Shown: piece by piece, positions 1-6,503 of the stretch | How the letters are laid out: the number at the start of each line of letters is the position of its first letter | Numbering within the stretch: position 1 is the first letter of the stretch | Source: DATMNI01 sp035570275 | Lineage (GTDB): Bacteria > Acidobacteriota > Terriglobia > Bryobacterales > Bryobacteraceae | Assembly: GCA_035570275.1 (NCBI GenBank) | Contig: DATMNI010000016.1 | Location: 1 to 26,748 of the forward strand | Length of the DNA: 26,748 bases | Direction: 5' to 3' | The notes under the pieces: generated by a model | Databases searched by the model: none | What the model saw: the letters and a program-made list of their open reading frames with translations, nothing else | What the model was told of the DNA's origin: nothing | Translations under genes and position numbers: made by a program

Positions 1-310
1 TGCTCCTAAGGAACTCGCTGCAAGTTATTGATAATACGAGAGTCCAAAAATGGCTTTGCTGAATAATTTCGCCGACAGAGACCCGGCCAAGTTCCTCTCC
101 GGTATGGACCCGCGCCACGCGGGCGCTTTGCTTGTGGGGCAGATTGTTAATCTGCGGCGGAATGGCAATCCGCCTGCCGCGATTGAAGCCCTTACTGGCA
201 TGGCCCAAACCCCTGATTTTTTCAGGCGACGTTCTTGGCCAATGTGGATGCACCTGTATTCTGACCGCGTGACTTGGCGCCTTTAGGCAACCCGTCGCTT
301 CCAAGCGTGC
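1..310. other. No convincing gene; repeat-bearing spacer
   Basis: An open frame at 50-286 (+) exists, but its middle third is the hairpin repeat at 133-174 and its C-terminus is unlike a folded protein. I therefore do not call it a gene. The natural end of hicA, once its frameshift is undone, is at 311, so this stretch is most likely intergenic, possibly with the debris of an older gene. Confidence 0.5.
133..174 (+). repeat. Interspersed two-hairpin repeat, copy 1
   Basis: The element opens with TGTGGGGCAG (133-142). Hairpin A is GCAGATT-gtt-AATCTGC (139-155). Directly abutting it is hairpin B, GGCGGAAT-ggc-AATCCGCC (156-174), which has one mismatch. The same order of parts recurs on the minus strand at 7471-7524, and a related form precedes atpD at 19931-20000. 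The arrangement resembles REP/BIME-type palindromic repeats. That it is a multicopy genomic family is inferred from three copies in 27 kb. Confidence 0.7.
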
Positions 311-563
311 TCAGCGAACGAGCTTGAGGCGCCTGAGATCGTCCGCCGTCCAGCGGGCTTCCTTTTTCAATCATGCTCTTCAGCGTTTTGCGCGTAAACG
401 TGTCGCCCGGGGCATGGAACGTGACGGAAACCCGGCGTCCGTCCAGATGATAATAGATTTGATGAGAACCTGCGCCGCGATCAACCGTAAACCCGTCACG
501 GATGAGGGCAGATATGATTTCACGCGCCGTCAGACTGCGCAACTGCGCATAGTTGACCCCCAT
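222..563 (-). CDS. hicA: HicA-like mRNA interferase toxin, frameshifted C-terminus
   Basis: HicA toxins are small double-stranded-RNA-binding-fold ribonucleases that cleave mRNA and are neutralised by HicB. The frame shows the family pattern: an N-terminal helix (LTAREIISALIRDGF), the G-S-H motif with the catalytic His at residue 34, a basic strand (RRVSVTFH) and the closing helix TLKSMIEK. After residue 67 the frame runs into 46 low-complexity residues unlike HicA. Removing one A from the five-A run (Ts at 363-367 on the plus strand) restores EARWTADDLRRLKLVR and a TGA at 311-313, giving a normal 83-aa HicA. The frame as sequenced is thus probably a one-base insertion, real or a read error. 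It starts 3 nt after the hicB stop, so the two are co-transcribed in hicB-hicA order. Confidence 0.8.
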   Translation of the reverse strand: MGVNYAQLRSLTAREIISALIRDGFTVDRGAGSHQIYYHLDGRRVSVTFHAPGDTFTRKTLKSMIEKGSPLDGGRSQAPQARSLSTLGSDGLPKGAKSRGQNTGASTLAKNVA

Positions 564-566
564 GAA

Positions 567-812
567 TCAGACGTTGACGGTTACACGGGGTTCCACTGTG
601 ACCTCGACACCCTCTGCGGTCTCGTCGGGAAGGGGTTCGCCGTGCTCGATCATGCTTTCCACGACCAATTGGACGACCTCATCAATGTGTTTGAGTGCCT
701 CCTCTTGAGTGCGTCCCCACGTCGCAGCTCCCTGGCTTTCCAGGGCTGGACAGTATGCGTGCCACCGGTCTTCGTCCGGCGTCACCACGACTTTGAAAGT
801 GTAAGACTTCAT
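567..812 (-). CDS. hicB: HicB-like antitoxin
   Basis: This 81-aa protein has the partial RNase-H-like HicB fold: YTFKVVVTPDEDRWHAYCPAL, then the W-G-x-T-x-E-E-A-L helix and VVESMIEHGEPLP. HicB proteins bind and block HicA and usually repress their own promoter. This short form has no visible C-terminal helix-turn-helix or ribbon-helix-helix domain, so DNA binding would depend on the complex or on the fold itself. It lies upstream of hicA with a 3-nt gap. A sigma70-like promoter (847-875) and an inverted repeat (828-846) precede it. No strong Shine-Dalgarno sequence is visible before the ATG at 812. Confidence 0.85.
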   Translation of the reverse strand: MKSYTFKVVVTPDEDRWHAYCPALESQGAATWGRTQEEALKHIDEVVQLVVESMIEHGEPLPDETAEGVEVTVEPRVTVNV

Positions 813-827
813 GGTAGTTCTACGGTT

Positions 828-846
828 GGAATGTGATTACAATTCC
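828..846 (-). promoter_or_regulatory. Candidate HicAB operator
   Basis: GGAAT and ATTCC form an inverted repeat with a 9-nt spacer. It lies immediately downstream of the predicted -10 box and 16 nt before the hicB start, so it would cover the transcription start. The position suits autorepression by a toxin-antitoxin complex, but the arms are only 5 bp, so this is a suggestion. Confidence 0.35.
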
Positions 847-875
847 AGTGTAGGGAGGTTGTGGTCCTTCGTCAA
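847..875 (-). promoter_or_regulatory. Sigma70-like promoter of hicBA
   Basis: Read on the minus strand, TTGACG (870-875) and TACACT (847-852) are separated by exactly 17 nt. They match the -35 consensus at 5 of 6 and the -10 consensus at 4 of 6 positions. The promoter lies just past the stop of the upstream broken gene, which gives hicBA independent transcription. Confidence 0.55.
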
Positions 876-884
876 ACCTGGCGT

Positions 885-1154
885 TCACCGCAGAACGACC
901 CTGGCTGTCGATTGCATCAGCGCAAGGCGATTTCCGACAGGCAAATAGATGTCGAACTCCGCTTGCTCGTCCACGGTCAGAATACCAGACTCGGACCTGT
1001 GCGCCAGTTGCTGCATCCGGCGGCGGTCGCCTTCGTCAAATCCGATCGACAGCAGGTACTCTGCGGCCTCCGGGGCTAGATCACCCCGCTGTGCCTGCAT
1101 GAGCCGTGCCTAGTTGGCCGCTTCGAGGTTGGAATTGAGGATTTGCGAACCCAT
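885..1154 (-). pseudogene. Conserved small hypothetical protein broken by an amber codon
   Basis: The frame from 1154 reads MGSQILNSNLEAAN, then TAG (1110-1112), then ARLMQAQRGDLAPEAAEYLL and on to ARVVLR, then TGA at 885. The downstream part has the look of small acidobacterial/planctomycetal hypothetical proteins of about 90 aa (L-x-P-E-A-A-x-x-L-L, G-x-L-T-x-x-E-Q-A-E, V-G-x-x-L-A-L-M-Q-S-x-A-R). Such proteins usually carry an N-terminal segment like the one found upstream of the stop, all in one frame. A single change (for example TGG or TTG to TAG) explains the break. Translation could still restart at the ATG at 1100 and make 71 residues. Family function is unknown to me. It lies upstream of hicBA on the same strand. 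Confidence 0.6.
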
Positions 1155-1216
1155 AATCGTCCGTTTCAGTTTACCCGAAACCGGGGCAATGTCCAAAAAG
1201 GTACTGGTATTGCAGA

Positions 1217-1246
1217 TTGCAATTCACAGAAAACCTGAAAATAAAT
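1217..1246 (+). promoter_or_regulatory. Possible promoter of the 1404 gene
   Basis: TTGCAA (1217-1222) is followed after 17-18 nt by the A/T-rich block AATAAAT (1240-1246). It overlaps a small palindrome, ATTGCA-gat-TGCAAT (1209-1223). The match is modest and the leader to the ATG at 1404 would be about 150 nt, so this is weak. Confidence 0.2.
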
Positions 1247-1403
1247 TCGCCTTGTTTTTGTATGGTTTGAGGCCGATGGTCAGTCTGGAGTGCAAAGGCG
1301 CGGGTGTAGGGTTGAACCGGAAGAGGCCGAGACGGTGCAAATGCCTAGCCCCGGAATAACCTTGCCGGCCGTCTGGAATCGGCTCTTGAAAGGATGATCG
1401 CCG

Positions 1404-2552
1404 ATGTCCATCGGTGTCGAACAACCCGAAACCCTACCCCCCGCTTTACCCGAGCAGTGCGAGGAAGTATACTCTGCTTCATCCATGCCACTGAATCCAA
1501 ATGATCGACTCGAAGTTCAGACGATCATAGCAGCGTCCCGTCCGAGTCTGTGGGAGCGCGTAAAAGAATCCCTGCCCGTGCTGGTTGTCATGGTCGGCAC
1601 TACGTTTATTGTCCACTCCTATATACCTGCAGTTATCGGAAGCCAAACGAGCGGCATCACAAGTGACATCGCCACGCTAAAAGCGGACACGGGCACGCTC
1701 AAAGAGAGTGTTGGCACTGTTAAGACTGACGTTGCCGACCTTAGGAAAGATATTAAGGAGCAGTTGACCAAGGCGCTGGATAACGCGCGCCAAGAACTTC
1801 AGAAGGGAAAGGCTTCCGGGGGGCCGCGTGGCGCTTTACGCTTCGGCGATGAAGTCCTAAAGATAGCCGAACTCCTCAACGTCAGATTTGAAGACGAGCC
1901 CCTATCGAGATACGGAAATGCCCTCATTAGCGTAGCCTTTGCGCCGGGGCCGACGAATGATATCGCCCAGCGTTCAACCACGGCCCTTCTCGGTTATCGC
2001 TCACACCTGAATGGGCCTCTGGCGCCCAGCCTAAATGGAGCCCTACCAACCACCGTAAAACTGGCTCGCGTGCCCATGGTTTTATCGCCGGAGCCAAATA
2101 GCAACCGCGATTACCGATACGTCGTAGTAGGAGACAGCGTTAATCCTCCACCGGGACTCAGTTGGTTGGGTTTCTTCATCGATGAACCATACCGAAACTG
2201 GGCACCGCCTGACGTTCTGCCTGAGATTCAAACGCTTGGGAGTCTCTCGGAACACGGAGCAGTCATCGAATCACTTGATCCCTCCCTGAAAATCAAGTTG
2301 CAGCAACCGAGCATCGCCCGCTATGCGAAATACATTGTTGTATCCGCAAAACCGGGAACGACGATTTCGTTGGATTACACGCGGTTCAGGAATGTGATTT
2401 TCGTGAATTCCAGCATCGCCTACAAGGGACGACCGGTGGATCTGGAAGGTGTTTATTTTGTGAATTGCGTGTTCTCTATTGTGAAGGATTCCAAGTCAAT
2501 GTTGTTCGCTATCGAATTAATGAATCCAGGCGCAACTCGTTTCAAGAGCTAA
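1404..2552 (+). CDS. Membrane-anchored coiled-coil protein, function unknown
   Basis: This 382-aa protein is not one I recognise. A polar N-terminus of about 55 residues precedes one hydrophobic segment (SLPVLVVMVGTTFIVHSYI, about residues 55-75). A heptad-like coiled coil follows at about residues 80-135, built of repeated TLK/TVK/DLRKD elements. The rest is an extended region of about 240 residues. Near the C-terminus, FRNVIFVNSSI and GVYFVNCVF show the V-x-F-x-N-x pattern of beta-helix-like turns. Topology is probably one membrane anchor with most of the chain on one side. The start is supported by AAAGGA 9 nt upstream of the ATG. Codon use is less GC-rich than in the genes to the right, which fits an accessory gene near hicBA. 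It stands alone. Confidence 0.75.
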   Translation: MSIGVEQPETLPPALPEQCEEVYSASSMPLNPNDRLEVQTIIAASRPSLWERVKESLPVLVVMVGTTFIVHSYIPAVIGSQTSGITSDIATLKADTGTLKESVGTVKTDVADLRKDIKEQLTKALDNARQELQKGKASGGPRGALRFGDEVLKIAELLNVRFEDEPLSRYGNALISVAFAPGPTNDIAQRSTTALLGYRSHLNGPLAPSLNGALPTTVKLARVPMVLSPEPNSNRDYRYVVVGDSVNPPPGLSWLGFFIDEPYRNWAPPDVLPEIQTLGSLSEHGAVIESLDPSLKIKLQQPSIARYAKYIVVSAKPGTTISLDYTRFRNVIFVNSSIAYKGRPVDLEGVYFVNCVFSIVKDSKSMLFAIELMNPGATRFKS

Positions 2553-2796
2553 TTGCCCTCCTCATCCGTCGACAGATCGGCCGCCCCCCAACCTTCGCAG
2601 TGATTTCCAGTTCCACGACAAGCTTGAAACGTGCAGGGTCTTGTGGACCCCTCAGAAGTACTCGGCTCACAGGGCCTCCCACTCTTGGCTGAAGGCAAGC
2701 GTGAGGGTGTAGACGCATTCGATTCGCGAGGCTCTCGCGCTGACCTCAGCATATGCCCGCCGCTCGGTTACACTGAAATCGGGAGAGCATCCGCCG

Positions 2797-4977
2797 GTGG
2801 ACACGCAAATCACCAATCACCAGGAGTCATCCACTGCCGGCCGCTTCGCCGATCTCGAACCCGAGCACCTCATCCGCGCGTTCCGCATCATGCATACGGC
2901 GCGGCGGCTGGATGACCGGGAGATCACGCTCAAGCGGCAGAACCGGATCTACTTTCAAGCCAGCGGCGCCGGCCACGAAGCCATCCAGGCGGCCGCCGGG
3001 ATGACGCTGCGCTCGGGGCACGACTGGGTCTATCCCTACTATCGCGACCGCGCCCTTTGCCTGACGCTCGGCGTGACGCCGCTCGAAATGCTGCAGCAGG
3101 CCGCGGGCGCGGCCGACGATCCGGCATCCGGCGGCCGCCAGATGCCCTCGCACTGGGGCCACCGCCGCTACAACATCGTCAGCTCATCGTCGCCCACGGG
3201 CACGCAGTTCCTGCAGGCCGCGGGTTGCGCGGAGGCCTCGCGCTACAAAGATCCGGCCAGCGACGAAATCACGCTGGTGACTTCCGGCGAAGGCGCCACC
3301 AGCGAGGGGGAGTTCTGGGAAGCGCTCAATATCTGCTGCCTGAAACGTCTGCCCGTGCTCTTTCTGGTAGAGGACAACGGCTACGCCATCTCCGTCCCGG
3401 TGGAGGCGCAGACCGCGGGCGCCAGCATTTCCCGCCTGGTCTCCGGCTTTCCCGACCTGCACATTGCGGAGACCGACGGCACCGATTTCCTGGCGTCGTA
3501 CCGCACCATGCAATCCGCCGCGCGGTGGTGCCGCGAGGGCCGCGGACCGGCGCTGGTGCACGCGCACTGCATCCGTCCCTATTCGCACTCGCTGTCCGAT
3601 GACGAGCGTCTGTACAAGACCGAGGCCGAGCGGGCGGCCGAGGCGGCGCGCGACCCCGATATCCTTTTCCCGAAGTTCCTGATCGACGAAGGCGTGATGG
3701 ATCGCCGCATGCTGCAAGACATCGCGCACGAGGTGGACCAGGAAATCAATCAGGCTACCCATCAGGCGCTCCGGGACGAACTACCCGCGCCCAGCACGGT
3801 TTTCAGGCACCTGTATTCGGAAATCATCGACCCGACGTCGGACCAGTTTGCGTCGGAGCCGGACTATTCTTTCTCACTGGGGCAAGCCGCGCCGGGGCAA
3901 GCCACGCCCGGGCAAGCCGCGCCGGCCCAGAGCGCACGGGGGCACGGCGCGCCGGCGACCATGGTGGATCTGATCAACGCAACGCTGCGCGAAGAGATGC
4001 GGCGCAACCCGGCGATCCTGGTCTTCGGCGAAGACGTTGCCGATTGCAGCCGGGAGCAAAACCTGGTGGAAGTGAAGGGCAAGGGCGGCGTTTTCAAAGT
4101 GACCCACGGGCTCCAAACCGAGTTCGGCGGGCGCCGGGTGTTCAACGCGCCCATCGCCGAAGCGGCCATCGTGGGCCGCGCCATCGGCATGGCCACCCGC
4201 GGGCTCAAGCCGGTGGCGGAGATTCAGTTCTTCGACTACATCTGGCCCGCCATGATGCAGATTCGCGACGAACTGGCCACGCTGCGCTGGCGGTCGAACG
4301 GTAATTTCAGTTGCCCGGCCGTGCTCCGCGTGCCCATTGGCGGCTACCTCAACGGCGGCGCGATCTATCACAGCCAGTGCGGCGAGGTGGAATTCACGCA
4401 CATTCCGGGGTTACGTGTGGTGATGCCTTCGAATGCCGCGGACGCGTGCGGCCTGTTGCGGACAGCGCTGCGATCGGACGACCCGGTCCTCTTCCTGGAA
4501 CATAAGCGGCTGTACCGCGAACCCTACAATCGCGCGCCGCACCCCGGCCCGGATTTCACCATCCCGTTCGGCCGCGCCCGAATCGTCAAGCCGGGCCAGA
4601 ACCTTACGGTGATCACATACGGCGCCGTGGTGCAGAAATCGCTTCTGGCCGCGACGCAGGTGGAGCGCCGCAATCCGCACGCCAGCATCGAACTGATCGA
4701 CCTGCGCACGCTGGCGCCGTATGACTGGCAGGCCGTGCGCGCATCGGTGGAGAAGACCAGCCGGGTGATGGTGGCGCACGAGGACTGCCGGGCCTGGGGC
4801 TACGGCGCCGAGATTGCCGCGCGGATCGCCGGCGAACTTTTCGACCGGTTGGACGCCCCCGTCGGGCGCGTGGCGGCGCTTGATACCTGGGTGGGCTACC
4901 ACCCGCAACTGGAGAACGCCATTCTGCCGCAGACCGAAAATCTGGCGGCGGAAATGGAGCGGCTGCTGGCGTATTAG
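2797..4977 (+). CDS. 2-oxo acid dehydrogenase E1, fused alpha and beta subunits
   Basis: E1 decarboxylates a 2-oxo acid on thiamine diphosphate and passes the acyl group to lipoyl-E2. Residues 20-350 are E1 alpha, with the ThDP/Mg motif G-E-G at 164-166 and E-D-N at 192-194. Residues 389-726 are E1 beta (FGEDVA, FNAPIAEAAIVGRAIG, QIRDELATLRWRS, HPQLENAILP). The subunits are separate proteins in many bacteria but joined here through an Ala/Gly/Gln/Pro linker (362-386) built of five 15-nt repeats. A branched-chain (2-oxoisovalerate) substrate is most likely by overall look; pyruvate or acetoin cannot be excluded. No E2 or E3 is nearby. The GTG start is chosen because GGGAGAG lies 9 nt upstream. 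Confidence 0.88.
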   Translation: MDTQITNHQESSTAGRFADLEPEHLIRAFRIMHTARRLDDREITLKRQNRIYFQASGAGHEAIQAAAGMTLRSGHDWVYPYYRDRALCLTLGVTPLEMLQQAAGAADDPASGGRQMPSHWGHRRYNIVSSSSPTGTQFLQAAGCAEASRYKDPASDEITLVTSGEGATSEGEFWEALNICCLKRLPVLFLVEDNGYAISVPVEAQTAGASISRLVSGFPDLHIAETDGTDFLASYRTMQSAARWCREGRGPALVHAHCIRPYSHSLSDDERLYKTEAERAAEAARDPDILFPKFLIDEGVMDRRMLQDIAHEVDQEINQATHQALRDELPAPSTVFRHLYSEIIDPTSDQFASEPDYSFSLGQAAPGQATPGQAAPAQSARGHGAPATMVDLINATLREEMRRNPAILVFGEDVADCSREQNLVEVKGKGGVFKVTHGLQTEFGGRRVFNAPIAEAAIVGRAIGMATRGLKPVAEIQFFDYIWPAMMQIRDELATLRWRSNGNFSCPAVLRVPIGGYLNGGAIYHSQCGEVEFTHIPGLRVVMPSNAADACGLLRTALRSDDPVLFLEHKRLYREPYNRAPHPGPDFTIPFGRARIVKPGQNLTVITYGAVVQKSLLAATQVERRNPHASIELIDLRTLAPYDWQAVRASVEKTSRVMVAHEDCRAWGYGAEIAARIAGELFDRLDAPVGRVAALDTWVGYHPQLENAILPQTENLAAEMERLLAY
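3880..3954 (+). repeat. 15-nt tandem repeat in the E1 alpha/beta linker
   Basis: Five consecutive 15-nt units: three near-identical (GGGCAAGCCGCGCCG type) and two diverged. They encode GQAAP, GQATP, GQAAP, AQSAR and GHGAP. The unit is a multiple of three, so copy-number change keeps the frame. The array sits exactly between the two catalytic domains. Confidence 0.85.
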
Positions 4978-5035
4978 GGGAACTGACTGTCTGCAAGGCC
5001 CCGATCCGAGTTGTCAAACACGCCCGCCACGCACT

Positions 5036-5060
5036 AAAAAAAGCCACCGCGAAGGTGGCC
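5036..5060 (-). terminator. Rho-independent terminator of the thuA operon
   Basis: The stem GCCACC (5043-5048) and GGTGGC (5054-5059) encloses GCGAA. On the minus strand it is followed by seven Ts (5036-5042), which makes it a canonical terminator for the leftward operon. On the plus strand the following CTTTG is a poor tract, though the hairpin may also help end E1 transcription. Confidence 0.75.
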
Positions 5061-5090
5061 TTTGAGGGGTGTTGCGGAACCGCGGGAAAG

Positions 5091-5414
5091 TTAGTTGGCG
5101 TCATCGATCCGATATCCGCCAACCGTCATCAAATCGCGTGAAGGCCGCGGCGTCCGCAGACAAGCCTCACCACAACTAGCCTCGGGAAGCCGCGTCGTCC
5201 CACCTGAATTTGCGAAATCCGAAAAGCGCAATTCCCGCAACCAAAAGACCATCTCGCGAATCCGCAGTCTCTTCAACTGCACAATCATGCTGTCGATCGA
5301 GAGGCTGTGATAGGTATAAGTGCCGATGCCGAGATTGAGCTTTTCGCCCGCGGCCCCCGCGACGGCCGGTATGATGGTGCCGGTGAATGTTCTTCGCGTC
5401 ATCATTCGAGTCAT
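5091..5414 (-). pseudogene. TIM-barrel sugar phosphate isomerase/epimerase, 5' remnant
   Basis: The first 45 or so residues look like the start of a Tat-exported xylose-isomerase-like TIM-barrel protein: MTRRTFTGTI, then LNLGIGTYTYHSLSIDSMI and QLKRLRIREM. From about plus position 5235 onward the sequence no longer resembles the family, and the frame ends after 107 residues instead of the usual 280-320. There is no room for the missing part before the terminator at 5060, so the 3' two thirds are deleted. The ATG at 5414 overlaps the thuA stop by one base (TGATG), showing that the two were translationally coupled. Confidence 0.65.
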
Positions 5415-6262
5415 CAGGGCAGTCTCCGCGGAGTCACGTCTGCGTCCACCAGACGAAGCGCCCACTTGATCGCCTCGATATACATCTCTTGCATTTCCGG
5501 CTTATCCCAATTGGCGTCCACGTGGCCGAGCGTGGAATAGAAGACCCGGCCCCTTCCGTACATCTTCGCCCAGCTCACCGCGAAATCATTGTCCTTACGA
5601 TGGACGCGCGAATTTGCCAGATCGAGCTTGCCGGCATCCAGACGCATCAGCACGCGGGTATTCTCGCGGGAGAAATTCTTCATCTGGTAGATCTCGTCTT
5701 TCAACGTGAAAGACCCGGCCCACTGCTGCATGCCGGGAAACGCCGCGTCTTCCACCAGGATGGGCGCATCGAACGTTCCCCAGGGATGCTCGTCGAAATA
5801 TCCGCCCACCATCTCTCCATACTCCGGCCACCTGGTAAATGTGATTGTGGCGCTATGGACGCCGATAAATCCCTTGCCGTCGTCATGGATGAAGGAAAGG
5901 AAATCGGCCTTCTGCCCGTCGTCCATTTCCAGCGTGCCGCCGGTATAAAACAGCACCGCGTCAAAATCATTCAGGTTCCGGGCGTTGTACTCCAGCTTCT
6001 TCTTGGTCAGCGGCTCCGTGTCGGTGCGGATCACCGTGTTCCACAATCCGGTTTCGCGGCCGAGGCGCTCAATGGTGGCCATGGCGTGGGGTATCGCTTC
6101 GTGACGATATCCCTTCTCTTCTCCGATCACCAGCAGATTCTTCCTGGGAGCGCTGTTTGGAACGCTGCTTTGAGCGCTATTTTGAGCGCCGTTTTGAGCC
6201 AGCAGCGCGAAGCCAACGGCCGTACTCAACAGCCATCGCAATGTGATGCGCACGAGTGTCAT
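5414..6262 (-). CDS. Secreted ThuA-domain protein
   Basis: ThuA-like proteins have a class-I-amidotransferase-like fold and occur in sugar-utilisation gene groups; a defined reaction is not established for this type. A signal peptide (MTLVRITLRWLLSTAVGFALLA) is followed by a four-residue-repeat spacer (QNGA, QNSA, QSSV, PNSA). The domain then begins at KNLLVIGEEKGYRHEAIPHA. Other family hallmarks are FDAVLFYTGGTLEM, GKGFIGVHSA, GGYFDEHPWGTF, the WAGSFTLKDEIYQM stretch and GRGRVFYSTLGHVDANW. Length (282 aa) is normal. GGAGG lies 4-5 nt before the ATG. It is the middle and only intact gene of a leftward operon flanked by remnants on both sides; the downstream remnant is an isomerase, a common partner. 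Confidence 0.88.
   Translation of the reverse strand: MTLVRITLRWLLSTAVGFALLAQNGAQNSAQSSVPNSAPRKNLLVIGEEKGYRHEAIPHAMATIERLGRETGLWNTVIRTDTEPLTKKKLEYNARNLNDFDAVLFYTGGTLEMDDGQKADFLSFIHDDGKGFIGVHSATITFTRWPEYGEMVGGYFDEHPWGTFDAPILVEDAAFPGMQQWAGSFTLKDEIYQMKNFSRENTRVLMRLDAGKLDLANSRVHRKDNDFAVSWAKMYGRGRVFYSTLGHVDANWDKPEMQEMYIEAIKWALRLVDADVTPRRLP
6148..6195 (-). repeat. 12-nt tandem repeat after the ThuA signal peptide
   Basis: Four 12-nt units of the GAGCGCT(G/A)TTTT type on the plus strand encode the four-residue units QNGA, QNSA, QSSV and PNSA in thuA. They form a spacer between the signal peptide and the folded domain. Confidence 0.85.
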
Positions 6263-6278
6263 GAGTCCTCCGGGACGG

Positions 6279-6375
6279 TTAATTGTTGGCAGCTTCGGCC
6301 GGCTTGCGAGTGGGAGGGAACAAGTCCTTCAGCGGCATTCCGGCGTCGAATACGACATTGAAGAAGCCACCATCA
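6279..6375 (-). pseudogene. 3' remnant of an unidentified gene upstream of thuA
   Basis: On the minus strand the frame ending in TAA at 6279-6281 reads GGFFNVVFDAGMPLKDLFPP and then TRKPAEAANN. It looks like a genuine protein C-terminus but has no start or upstream body; the same frame dissolves before about 6375. Its stop lies 16 nt before the thuA start and the thuA Shine-Dalgarno falls in the gap, as expected for the last gene before thuA in an operon. I cannot name the family. The 5' part seems to have been removed by a rearrangement. Confidence 0.4.
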
Positions 6376-6503
6376 TTTGGCCTGGTGGCATGGATCAAGC
6401 AAGAGCCCGTCGCCGCCCGCGCAACCCTGGACGACCCGGACATCCCCTATGGCAACGCCGCCGAGATCATGCTAGCACTCGAAAACCTCGCTCAGCCACC
6501 GCC

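Noticed and set aside
50..286. 78-aa open frame at the left edge
   Set aside because: Its central part is the hairpin repeat found elsewhere as noncoding DNA, and its end lacks protein-like character. No clear ribosome site.
324..836. 170-aa plus-strand frame
   Set aside because: Antisense to hicA and hicB, which are recognised by motif and operon layout.
1270..1345. tRNA-like look of the GGTTGAACC region
   Set aside because: No acceptor stem or anticodon arm can be folded around it.
5070..5095. GCGGGAAAGTTAG near 5079 as a further copy of the atpH 16-bp repeat
   Set aside because: Only one unit with mismatches; the resemblance is probably chance around a stop codon.
5387..6361. 324-aa plus-strand frame
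   Set aside because: Antisense to the thuA-like gene; its sequence is the His/Arg/Val-rich type typical of shadow frames.
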